From: Sulfidibacterium sp964549335
GTDB taxonomy: Bacteria > Bacteroidota > Bacteroidia > Bacteroidales > F082
Direction of reading: 5' to 3'
Length of the DNA: 64,000 nt
NCBI GenBank assembly: GCA_964549335.1
Contig: CAZJUQ010000046.1
Location: 1 to 64,000 of the forward strand
Part shown: positions 52,863 to 60,578 of the stretch, in pieces
Layout of the letters: each line of letters opens with the position of its first letter
Numbering within the stretch: position 1 is the first letter of the stretch
Translations under genes and position numbers: made by a program
Notes under the pieces: model-generated
Told to the model about the DNA's origin: nothing
The model's database searches: none
What the model saw: the letters and a program-made list of their open reading frames with translations, nothing else

Positions 52863-53696
52863 ATGATATCAAAGGGATTTTTATCCATATTGAGATTAGA
52901 TTTGAACCAAAGTGTAAGGACACGGGGATTTTGGGCATACAGCATTTTGTTCGGGGCTTTTGTAGCTTATATGTTTATGTCGGGCATTACCGAATCGCAA
53001 ATAATAGGATTTGTAGGACTGGGGAGGCTTTTGGTTACCTTTATGCAGGTTTGCATAGTAATAATTCCCATTTACGTTTTAATTACCGTGGTTCGTTCCA
53101 TTGTGGGCGACAAAGAGAGTAACGTTATGGAATACATGTTGTCGTTACCGGTTTCGTTCAACAACTTTTTCTGGGGTAAATTTTTTGCAAAATTCATTGT
53201 AATATACACACCTTTATTGTTATCACTTATTCTTTCCATAATTTGGGGTTCATTTATATCGTTGAAAGTGCCGTGGGAATTTTTCTGGCTTTACAGCGGT
53301 TTACTTGCCGCAATGGTATTCTGTTTTTTGGGTTTGGGGATGTTTATCTCGGTATATACACGCTCACAAGATTTTGCCGTCAGTACGGCATTCGTAATCT
53401 GGCTTGTACTTGTGGCTTTTCTCGACCTTTTGTTAATGGGTATGATGCTGAAAATGAGAGTAAATCCCGATGTCGTAATAATGCTTGGCATGTTAAATCC
53501 TTTGCAGGTTTTCCGTGTCGGCGTTCTGGTACTTTTCGACCCGAAACTGACAACCATGGGACCTGCCGCTTATTATATTTTAGATACTGTTAACCGCACT
53601 GTTTTCATACTTTTTTCCATAGTTTACCCCACACTTCTCGGACTTCTTTTTGCCGCCCTCGGCGCAAAGCGTTTCAGAAACAAAGATGTTGTTTAA
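52863..53696 (+). CDS. nosY: NosY, ABC permease for NosZ maturation
   Basis: A 277-residue permease with six membrane helices, ABC-2 type. Recognisable stretches are LDLNQSVRTRGFWAYSILFG, VGDKESNVMEYMLSLPVS and LNPLQVFRVGVLVLFDP. It pairs with NosF and NosD. It precedes the pentapeptide lipoprotein by 16 bases, and the order nosF-nosL-nosY is the usual one with nosL inserted. Confidence 0.92.
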   Translation: MISKGFLSILRLDLNQSVRTRGFWAYSILFGAFVAYMFMSGITESQIIGFVGLGRLLVTFMQVCIVIIPIYVLITVVRSIVGDKESNVMEYMLSLPVSFNNFFWGKFFAKFIVIYTPLLLSLILSIIWGSFISLKVPWEFFWLYSGLLAAMVFCFLGLGMFISVYTRSQDFAVSTAFVIWLVLVAFLDLLLMGMMLKMRVNPDVVIMLGMLNPLQVFRVGVLVLFDPKLTTMGPAAYYILDTVNRTVFILFSIVYPTLLGLLFAALGAKRFRNKDVV

Positions 53697-53712
53697 TAAA
53701 ACTCATATTAAC

Positions 53713-54666
53713 ATGAAAAGAAAAACGAGTAAAATCATTTTCTATCAAATATTTTTATCCATACTGGTATTAACCGCTTGCAACAACGGTCAAAAACACA
53801 ATAATGACGACAGTAACGGTAATAATGAAGCGGTTGCATTTTCGGCGCCGGCAACTCCCGACTCGTCAACATATTTAAAAGTAGCCAATTTTTTAAGCGA
53901 TGAGGAGGTTGACAATATTATAGACCAAGAGACAAAATTGTCAAACGGCAAAACAAGAAATAGAGGGATAAAACCTGTTCCGCAAGATGGCGACGACTTT
54001 CGCAGGGCTATGCTCGATAACGTCTATTGGCACAAAGTGTCGGTAAAAGAGGGCGATTTCAGAGGAGCATCCATGCGCTCGGCAAATTGCGAAGAATCCA
54101 ACTTCTCCAACAGCGACTTCCGTGCAGCAGACATCCGCTGGACACTATTCAACCATTCCATGCTCTCAAACTGCAATTTCAGTCAGGCAAAACTTTTTCA
54201 CGTACATGTCAATTTCGCCAATATGGAAAATTGCGATTTCAGAGGGGCAAATATGTTCGGCATGGAAGGACACCATGCTATAATGCGCAACAGCGACATG
54301 ACAAACGCCTTAATGAAAGATACAGAGTTTACCGATGCCGATTTCAACAGGTGCCTTTTGGTAAATACGCGACTGATTAGAGCGGTGATGACGGGTTCGA
54401 ATTTCGACAATGTAAACTGCACAAATGCCGACTTCAGCGGCGGAGGTCTGTCGGGAACGAGTTTCAAAAACGCCGTTTGTACGGGTGCCAATTTTCAAGG
54501 CACAAGATTGCAACATGCCGATTTTTCCGGCGCCGACCTCCGGGGATGTAACTTTTACGGTGCACGTATGGGGGAAACCGTTTTTACCGGTGCAAAAAAC
54601 ATTCCCGAAAATGTGAAAAAACATATTAAAGATGGCATGGTAACGGCTATTATTTTAGACAGGTAA
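53713..54666 (+). CDS. Pentapeptide-repeat lipoprotein of the nos island
   Basis: A 317-residue lipoprotein (start at 53713; the lipobox LTAC in IFLSILVLTACNNG) with an uninterrupted run of about 35 pentapeptide repeats from residue 114 to 286. These fold into a right-handed four-sided beta-helix. Seven Cys lie in the repeats (126, 154, 174, 214, 236, 256, 279), several in the same face and exactly one 20-residue coil apart (154 and 174; 236 and 256), so they would stack. It sits between nosY and yceI and may help copper handling or NosZ assembly. The function is unknown. Confidence 0.8.
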   Translation: MKRKTSKIIFYQIFLSILVLTACNNGQKHNNDDSNGNNEAVAFSAPATPDSSTYLKVANFLSDEEVDNIIDQETKLSNGKTRNRGIKPVPQDGDDFRRAMLDNVYWHKVSVKEGDFRGASMRSANCEESNFSNSDFRAADIRWTLFNHSMLSNCNFSQAKLFHVHVNFANMENCDFRGANMFGMEGHHAIMRNSDMTNALMKDTEFTDADFNRCLLVNTRLIRAVMTGSNFDNVNCTNADFSGGGLSGTSFKNAVCTGANFQGTRLQHADFSGADLRGCNFYGARMGETVFTGAKNIPENVKKHIKDGMVTAIILDR

Positions 54667-54677
54667 TTGTGTGGAAA

Positions 54678-55286
54678 ATGAAATCATCAATAAAAATATT
54701 GCTCGTAACACTCTTTGTTTTGGCACGTGCCGGCAACTCTACCGCCCAATACAAAGCCGATACCTCTTACTTTGAGGTTGATACCGTAAAAAGCTGTATC
54801 GAGTGGTTTTGCGACAGCCATAACGGAACAGTCATTCTGAAAAGCGGAAAAATAAAAACCGTTGGAAACCAAATAGTGGCGGGAAATTTCGTAATAAACA
54901 TGGACAGTTTGCAAGACAAAGATATTACTTACGAACTGATGCGTAAAACCTTGCACAACACTTTAAAATCGGAATTTTTTTTCGATGTAAAAAATTATCC
55001 CACCTCTACTTTCGTACTCGACAATGCCATCCCATACGGAAAAAACAATTATAAAATAAGTGGCGATTTATGGATAAAAGGATTGGTAAATTGCATAGGA
55101 TTTAATGCCGTAATAACCATTGCCGGTAACGAGTTAACCGCCGTATCGGAGAAGTTCTACATAGACCGTACTCGCTGGGGTATTACAATTTATTCCAAAC
55201 AGGAAGCCAAATCGGACGACAGCGTAATTGTAAGCGATGAAATATATTTTAAAATTAAGATTTTTGCCAAAAGAAGTAAAAATTAA
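54678..55286 (+). CDS. YceI-family lipid-binding protein of the nos island
   Basis: A 202-residue periplasmic protein (start at 54678 after an in-frame GTG) with a signal peptide (IKILLVTLFVLARAGNSTAQ). The YceI fold is visible in SCIEWFCDSHNGTVILKSGK, NFVINMDSLQ, LKSEFFFDVKNYPTSTFVL and SDEIYFKIKI. YceI proteins bind polyisoprenoids or other lipids. It follows the pentapeptide lipoprotein by 11 bases and converges with mreD. Confidence 0.87.
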   Translation: MKSSIKILLVTLFVLARAGNSTAQYKADTSYFEVDTVKSCIEWFCDSHNGTVILKSGKIKTVGNQIVAGNFVINMDSLQDKDITYELMRKTLHNTLKSEFFFDVKNYPTSTFVLDNAIPYGKNNYKISGDLWIKGLVNCIGFNAVITIAGNELTAVSEKFYIDRTRWGITIYSKQEAKSDDSVIVSDEIYFKIKIFAKRSKN

Positions 55287-55798
55287 TACCGGTTCCTTTT
55301 GCCGGGAAAAAGCAGTGCAATGATAAAAATAACAAATACCGTGTAAACAGTATTGAGAACAACCTGCTCCAAACGGGCGACAATATCTCGAAAAGAAAAA
55401 ACCTCAAGAAAAATCAAGGCGAAATGGTGTAAAAATACCAGCAAAACGGAATATTTCAGAAATCCTTGAAATTTCAGTTTGGCTATTCCCGGCTGTTCGT
55501 TTTCATGAAACTCCATTTTGCCGAAAAAGAAATTTATTATTCCGGGACGCGCAAAAGCAAGCAAAGTTGTGGCTGCGGCATGCAAACCAAGTGTGTTTCC
55601 GAAAATATCAATGATTATCCCTGTAAAAAAACCCAATAATAAAAGCCGCGACTTACTTATTCCGAAAGGCAAAAACAAAATAAAGGCAACATAAACATAG
55701 GGAATTAAAAAACCGTACAGACTAAAGCCGTCAAATACAAAAATTTGTAACAGCAGCAAAACAACAAATCTGAAACCGTTTTTTAAATAAATATTCAT
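55283..55798 (-). CDS. mreD: Rod shape-determining protein MreD
   Basis: A 171-residue membrane protein with five to six membrane helices (FRFVVLLLLQIFVFDGFSLY, VAFILFLPFGI, FFTGIIIDIFG). It works with MreC and MreB in lateral wall synthesis. It follows mreC with a four-base overlap, and its stop overlaps that of the convergent yceI gene. Confidence 0.9.
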   Translation of the reverse strand: MNIYLKNGFRFVVLLLLQIFVFDGFSLYGFLIPYVYVAFILFLPFGISKSRLLLLGFFTGIIIDIFGNTLGLHAAATTLLAFARPGIINFFFGKMEFHENEQPGIAKLKFQGFLKYSVLLVFLHHFALIFLEVFSFRDIVARLEQVVLNTVYTVFVIFIIALLFPGKRNRY

Positions 55799-56607
55799 TG
55801 CGTAACCCTGTTTATTAATGATTGTTGCTCCTTTTTATCCCTGTTTTCTATAATATATACCCAATGCAGTCCGTTAAAATCGGTCGAAAATCTTAATATT
55901 GCACTGTTGAGGTTTTTCAAACTGTCGGCTTCGTATTTTTCAATGGTTCCAATATCAATTCCCGGCGGGAAAATCAGGGAGTTACCGCTTGTAACAATTG
56001 TATCGCCCTTGGAAAGGTTGATATGTGAAGGAATGTCTTCCACCTTTCCCAACTCTTTGTTGCCGGTACCCCAGATTACATTGACAAGTTGATTGTTTTT
56101 TTTAATTCTGGCACTTATCACCGCATTCTGATGCAACATCGACATAATTATCGAATAGTGCGGCGATACACCAATCACAATTCCCGCCAAACCTTTGTCC
56201 GATACTACAGCCATCTCCTTCTCAATGCCGTCGTTAGCACCTTTGTCAACTATTATAAAGTTGTTTCTTCTGTTTACCGAGTTGCTTATCACTTTTGCCC
56301 CGGTATATCTGTAAACGGTATCGCCGGTAAGTGAATCTGCGGTGGTGTCATGCACTATGTTGCTCAAAATATTATGCAGTTTTGTATTTTCGTCGATAAG
56401 CCGGTCATTCTGTTTTTTCAACAAAAAATAATCTGAAATATCTGACGACAGCTCAAACATATTACCCGTAAAATCGTTTATAGTATTAAAGGTGAGGCTT
56501 TTTTGATAGGAGTAGCTATTGAGCAACAACGACAATGAAACTGTTTCGAGCAACAAAAACAGGGTTAAAAACCTGTGGTTCCAGAAGAAGAAAAATAGCG
56601 TCCGCAT
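55795..56607 (-). CDS. mreC: Rod shape-determining protein MreC
   Basis: A 270-residue bitopic protein. One N-terminal membrane helix (RFLTLFLLLETVSLSLLL), a coiled coil (residues about 55-80) and the beta-rich periplasmic core with NFIIVDKGANDGIEKEMAV and GLAGIVIGVSPHYSIIMSML follow. It scaffolds the elongasome. It lies between mreB and mreD. Confidence 0.93.
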   Translation of the reverse strand: MRTLFFFFWNHRFLTLFLLLETVSLSLLLNSYSYQKSLTFNTINDFTGNMFELSSDISDYFLLKKQNDRLIDENTKLHNILSNIVHDTTADSLTGDTVYRYTGAKVISNSVNRRNNFIIVDKGANDGIEKEMAVVSDKGLAGIVIGVSPHYSIIMSMLHQNAVISARIKKNNQLVNVIWGTGNKELGKVEDIPSHINLSKGDTIVTSGNSLIFPPGIDIGTIEKYEADSLKNLNSAILRFSTDFNGLHWVYIIENRDKKEQQSLINRVTQ

Positions 56608-56627
56608 AGAGGCTCCTTCATAAATTG

Positions 56628-57650
56628 TTATTTAATCAGGAATGTGAATTTGTCGAAATTTTTCAGAGCGATACCCGTACCCCGTGCAACGGCACGCAAA
56701 GGATCTTCGGCAACATGAACGGGTAATTTTGTTTTTTGATGAATACGTTTGTCGAGTCCGCGCAGCAAAGAGCCCCCGCCGGCAAGGTAAATACCTGTCC
56801 GGTAGATGTCTGCCGAAAGTTCGGGAGGAGTATTCTCCAAAGCCGTAAGCACCGCCGCCTCAATTTTCGATATGGATTTGTCGAGGCAAGATGCAATTTC
56901 GGCATAATTCACTTTTATCTCTTTGGGTATTCCGGTAAGCATATCCCGTCCGTGGACAGCATAATCGTCAGGAGGATTGTCAAGCTCGGTAACGGCTGCA
57001 CCAACCTCAATTTTTATACGTTCGGCGGTACGTTCGCCAATGGTAATGTTGTGTTGTTTGCGCATGTACTCTTCAATATCGCTGTTAAAGTCATCTCCGG
57101 CGATACGTATCGACTTATTGTTTACTATGCCTCCGAGGGCGATAACTGCAATTTCGCTTGTTCCCCCTCCAATATCGATTATCATATTTCCGGTAGGTTC
57201 CAAAACGTCGATACCGATACCTATGGCGGCAGCCATTGGTTCGTGAATAAGTTTAATCTCTTTGGCACCGGCTTGTTCGGCTGAGTCTTTCACGGCACGC
57301 TCCTCCACTTCGGTAATCCCCGAGGGGATACAAATAACCATTTTGAGTGCGGGCGGAAACAGTGAATTCTTAATACCTATCATCTTTATCATTTCCCTTA
57401 TCATAAATTCCGCCGCCTGAAAATCGGCAATAACGCCGTCGCGCAAGGGCCTTATGGTTTTGATGTTTTCGTGGGTTTTGCCGTGCATCATCATGGCTTT
57501 TTTCCCTACGGCAATAATTTTTCCCGTACTTCTTTCTATGGCGACAATAGAGGGTTCGTCAACAACAACCTTGTCGTCGTGTATGATAATTGTGTTGGCG
57601 GTGCCGAGGTCAATGGCAATCTCTTTGGTTAAAAACGAAAATAGTCCCAT
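56628..57650 (-). CDS. mreB: Rod shape-determining protein MreB
   Basis: A 340-residue bacterial actin. The ATP-binding motifs are EIAIDLGTANTIIIHDDK, NMIIDIGGGTSEIAVIALGG and IYLAGGGSLLRGLDKRI. It forms membrane filaments that guide peptidoglycan synthesis. It is encoded between purH (18 bases upstream) and mreC, so the cell is probably rod-shaped. Confidence 0.96.
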   Translation of the reverse strand: MGLFSFLTKEIAIDLGTANTIIIHDDKVVVDEPSIVAIERSTGKIIAVGKKAMMMHGKTHENIKTIRPLRDGVIADFQAAEFMIREMIKMIGIKNSLFPPALKMVICIPSGITEVEERAVKDSAEQAGAKEIKLIHEPMAAAIGIGIDVLEPTGNMIIDIGGGTSEIAVIALGGIVNNKSIRIAGDDFNSDIEEYMRKQHNITIGERTAERIKIEVGAAVTELDNPPDDYAVHGRDMLTGIPKEIKVNYAEIASCLDKSISKIEAAVLTALENTPPELSADIYRTGIYLAGGGSLLRGLDKRIHQKTKLPVHVAEDPLRAVARGTGIALKNFDKFTFLIK

Positions 57651-57668
57651 ACTTATATCTCTTTTTTA

Positions 57669-59183
57669 TCAATGTTTAAAATGTCTGATTCCCGTAAACA
57701 CCATTGCAACGCCGTTATTGTTGCAATATTCTATGGAATCTTTGTCTCTTATGGAGCCTCCGGGTTGAATAACCGCTTTTATACCGGCTTTGTGGGCAAT
57801 TTCAACCGAATCGGCAAAGGGGAAAAAGGCGTCGGAAGCCATAACCGCACCTTCCAAAGGCAAATTGAAACTTTTGGCTTTTTCGATAGCCTGTTTCAGG
57901 GCATCCACCCTTGAGGTTTGTCCGGTTCCCGAACCGACAAGCTGTTTGTTTTTGGCAAGAACAATAGTGTTCGATTTGGTATGTTTTACTATTTTGTTGG
58001 CAAACAGCAAATCTTCCACCTGTTTGTCATCCGGTTTTGCTACGGTCTTAAATTCAAGCTGTTCCGGGGTTTCGGTTACCAAATCCTTTTCCTGGTACAG
58101 AGCTCCGTTAAGTGCCGAACGGTATTGAAATTCCGGAAAATTAAAATTTTTAGCTTTTAATATAATCCTGTTTTTTTTGGTTTTTAAAATATCGAGGGCA
58201 GCGTTGTCGTATCCGGGAGCGAGAATTATTTCGAAAAATATTTTATTAATCTCTTCTGCCGTCTCACGGTCGATGATTCTGTTGGTAACAAGCACGCCAC
58301 CGAAAGCCGAAACGGGGTCACCGGCAAGTGCATCTTTCCATGCCTGGGTCAAACTGCTTCTCGATGCAAGTCCACAGGCGTTATTGTGTTTAATAACGGC
58401 AAAAGTTGTCTCGTCAAAATCGTTAATAAGATTTATTGCAGCATCGAGGTCTAAAATGTTGTTATACGAAATTGCCTTGCCGTGCAGCTGTTCGAAAACA
58501 TCATCGAGTTTGCCGAAATAATACCCTTTTTGATGAGGATTCTCCCCATATCGCAATTGCGACATATGGGTAATGCTTTGTTTGAAAGCGGTAATTTCGC
58601 CGTTGCTAATCCAGTTGAAGATTTGCGTGTCGTAATGCGAACTTATATTGAATGCCCGGGCTGCAAATTTTCTACGGTCGGTAATCTCCGAATGTCCGTT
58701 TTTGCTTTTCAGGAGTGCTATTAGGTCGCCGTAATCATCCGAAGAGGCAACGGTAAGCACATCTTTGAAGTTTTTGGCTCCTGCTCTGATAAGCGAAATT
58801 CCTCCAATATCAATTTTTTCTATTATTTCCTGCTCATCTCCTGTTTTTGCAACGGTCTCTTCAAAGGGGTACAAATCCACTATTACCAAATCGAAAGCGG
58901 GGATACCGTATTTTTTCATCTCTTCCAAATCGCCGTGATTATCGCTGCGGGCAAGTATTCCTCCGAAAACTTTCGGGTGAAGGGTTTTTACCCTGCCACC
59001 TAAAATGGAAGGGTAATCAGTCAACGATTCTATTTTCCGGGCTTTAAAACCGTTTTTTTCAATAAAATCGTATGTACCGCCGGTGGAATAAATTTCTATA
59101 TTAAACTCCGAAAGTGTTTTCAAAACGGGAATAAGACCCTCTTTATTAAAAACGGAAACGACAGCGCTTTTTACTTTTTTCAC
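57669..59183 (-). CDS. purH: Bifunctional AICAR transformylase/IMP cyclohydrolase
   Basis: Last two steps of purine synthesis, 504 residues. The N-terminal cyclohydrolase has YSTGGTYDFIE and LGGRVKTLHPKVFGGILARS. The transformylase has LRYGENPHQKGYYF, VIKHNNACGLASR (catalytic Lys-His) and AVIQPGGSIRDKDSIEYCN. It leads the purH-mreBCD minus-strand run, a common Bacteroidota order. Confidence 0.96.
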   Translation of the reverse strand: MKKVKSAVVSVFNKEGLIPVLKTLSEFNIEIYSTGGTYDFIEKNGFKARKIESLTDYPSILGGRVKTLHPKVFGGILARSDNHGDLEEMKKYGIPAFDLVIVDLYPFEETVAKTGDEQEIIEKIDIGGISLIRAGAKNFKDVLTVASSDDYGDLIALLKSKNGHSEITDRRKFAARAFNISSHYDTQIFNWISNGEITAFKQSITHMSQLRYGENPHQKGYYFGKLDDVFEQLHGKAISYNNILDLDAAINLINDFDETTFAVIKHNNACGLASRSSLTQAWKDALAGDPVSAFGGVLVTNRIIDRETAEEINKIFFEIILAPGYDNAALDILKTKKNRIILKAKNFNFPEFQYRSALNGALYQEKDLVTETPEQLEFKTVAKPDDKQVEDLLFANKIVKHTKSNTIVLAKNKQLVGSGTGQTSRVDALKQAIEKAKSFNLPLEGAVMASDAFFPFADSVEIAHKAGIKAVIQPGGSIRDKDSIEYCNNNGVAMVFTGIRHFKH

Positions 59184-59330
59184 AACTATGTAATTTTCAA
59201 ATATTTAACAAAATAACGACATTTTTAATTGCTTTTGCAAAATAATAAGATTTTGTACAAAAATTTTTCTTTTTCAGCAATAACTTTTTTACTAACGAAA
59301 AAAAGTGTTATTTCGTAGAAAAAACAAGTG

Positions 59331-60578
59331 ATGTTATTGTTAAAATTGATAAGAGAGAGTTTTGTATTTGCAATAAACTCATTAAAAGTTAATAAGGTAC
59401 GTACAATATTATCGCTTCTCGGCATTACAATAGGTATTTTTTCAATAATTTCGGTATTCACCGTATTCGACAGTTTGGAGAACAACATAAAAACGGAGAT
59501 AAACTCGTTGGGGAAAAACATACTATTTATTCAAAAATGGCCATGGGCCATGGGAGGAGAATATCAGTGGTGGAAATATTACCAACGTCCCCAGCCCACA
59601 ATCGGCGAGATGAAAGAGATAATAAAGAGGAGCAATACCGTGGAACACGCCGCATTTATGTTTAGTGTACAGCGCGATGTATATTACAAAAACAATTCGG
59701 TTCAAGATGTTCCGGTAATTTGTGTTTCGTACGAGTATAACAAGGTTATGCCTTTCGATTTGCAAAGCGGAAGATATTTTACGCAGGTCGAAAGCTATGC
59801 GGGACGGAATGTGGTGATAATAGGTTCGGATATTGCTACAAACCTGTTCGGGAAAGAGGATGCAACAGGAAATAAGATTAAAATTTTCGGGCGAAAACTT
59901 TTGGTAATAGGCGTAATAAAAAAGAAGGGGGACGATATTTTCGGTAATTCGCCCGATAAACAAATTATATTACCCGCCAATTATGCCCGAAACGTTATCG
60001 ACATTAAAAGCAAAAACATTAACACCACCATTATTGTAATGGCAAAAGAGTACATTACCAATGAGCAGATGAAAGACGAGCTGACGGGAATTATGCGTTC
60101 AATAAGGAAATTGAAACCCAAAGCCGACAACAATTTTGCCATAAACGAAACGGATATCATCTCCAAAGGTTTCGACCAGTTGTTCGGTGTAATTGCCGTT
60201 GTTGGCTGGATTATAGGAGGTTTTTCGTTGCTTGTGGGCGGTTTTGGCATAGCAAATATCATGTTTGTTTCGGTAAAAGAGCGCACAAACCAAATAGGGA
60301 TACAAAAAGCACTTGGGGCAAAAAACTATTTTATTTTATTGCAATTTCTTTTCGAGGCGATTTTTCTTTCGCTTATGGGCGGCATTGTCGGCTTGTTTAT
60401 AGTCTTTATTTTGTCGTACATTATGACTGCCGTTTTCGATTTTAATATAATGCTAAACATAAACAACATCATTCTCGGAATATCGGTATCGGCAATAATA
60501 GGACTTGTTTCGGGCATTTTGCCGTCGTGGTCGGCATCGCGCCTCGACCCCGTGGAAGCAATGAGGTCGAGTTTTTAA
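59331..60578 (+). CDS. MacB-type ABC transporter permease
   Basis: A 415-residue inner-membrane protein of the MacB/FtsX family (start at ATG 59331, one codon after GTG). It has an N-terminal helix (NKVRTILSLLGITIGIFSII), a large periplasmic domain of about 240 residues (GRYFTQVESYAGRNVVIIGS, KIKIFGRKLLVIGVIKKKG) and three C-terminal helices (KERTNQIGIQKALGAKNYFI and a final SRLDPVEAMR). No ATPase or membrane-fusion gene is adjacent, so its partner lies elsewhere. The substrate is unknown. Confidence 0.9.
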   Translation: MLLLKLIRESFVFAINSLKVNKVRTILSLLGITIGIFSIISVFTVFDSLENNIKTEINSLGKNILFIQKWPWAMGGEYQWWKYYQRPQPTIGEMKEIIKRSNTVEHAAFMFSVQRDVYYKNNSVQDVPVICVSYEYNKVMPFDLQSGRYFTQVESYAGRNVVIIGSDIATNLFGKEDATGNKIKIFGRKLLVIGVIKKKGDDIFGNSPDKQIILPANYARNVIDIKSKNINTTIIVMAKEYITNEQMKDELTGIMRSIRKLKPKADNNFAINETDIISKGFDQLFGVIAVVGWIIGGFSLLVGGFGIANIMFVSVKERTNQIGIQKALGAKNYFILLQFLFEAIFLSLMGGIVGLFIVFILSYIMTAVFDFNIMLNINNIILGISVSAIIGLVSGILPSWSASRLDPVEAMRSSF

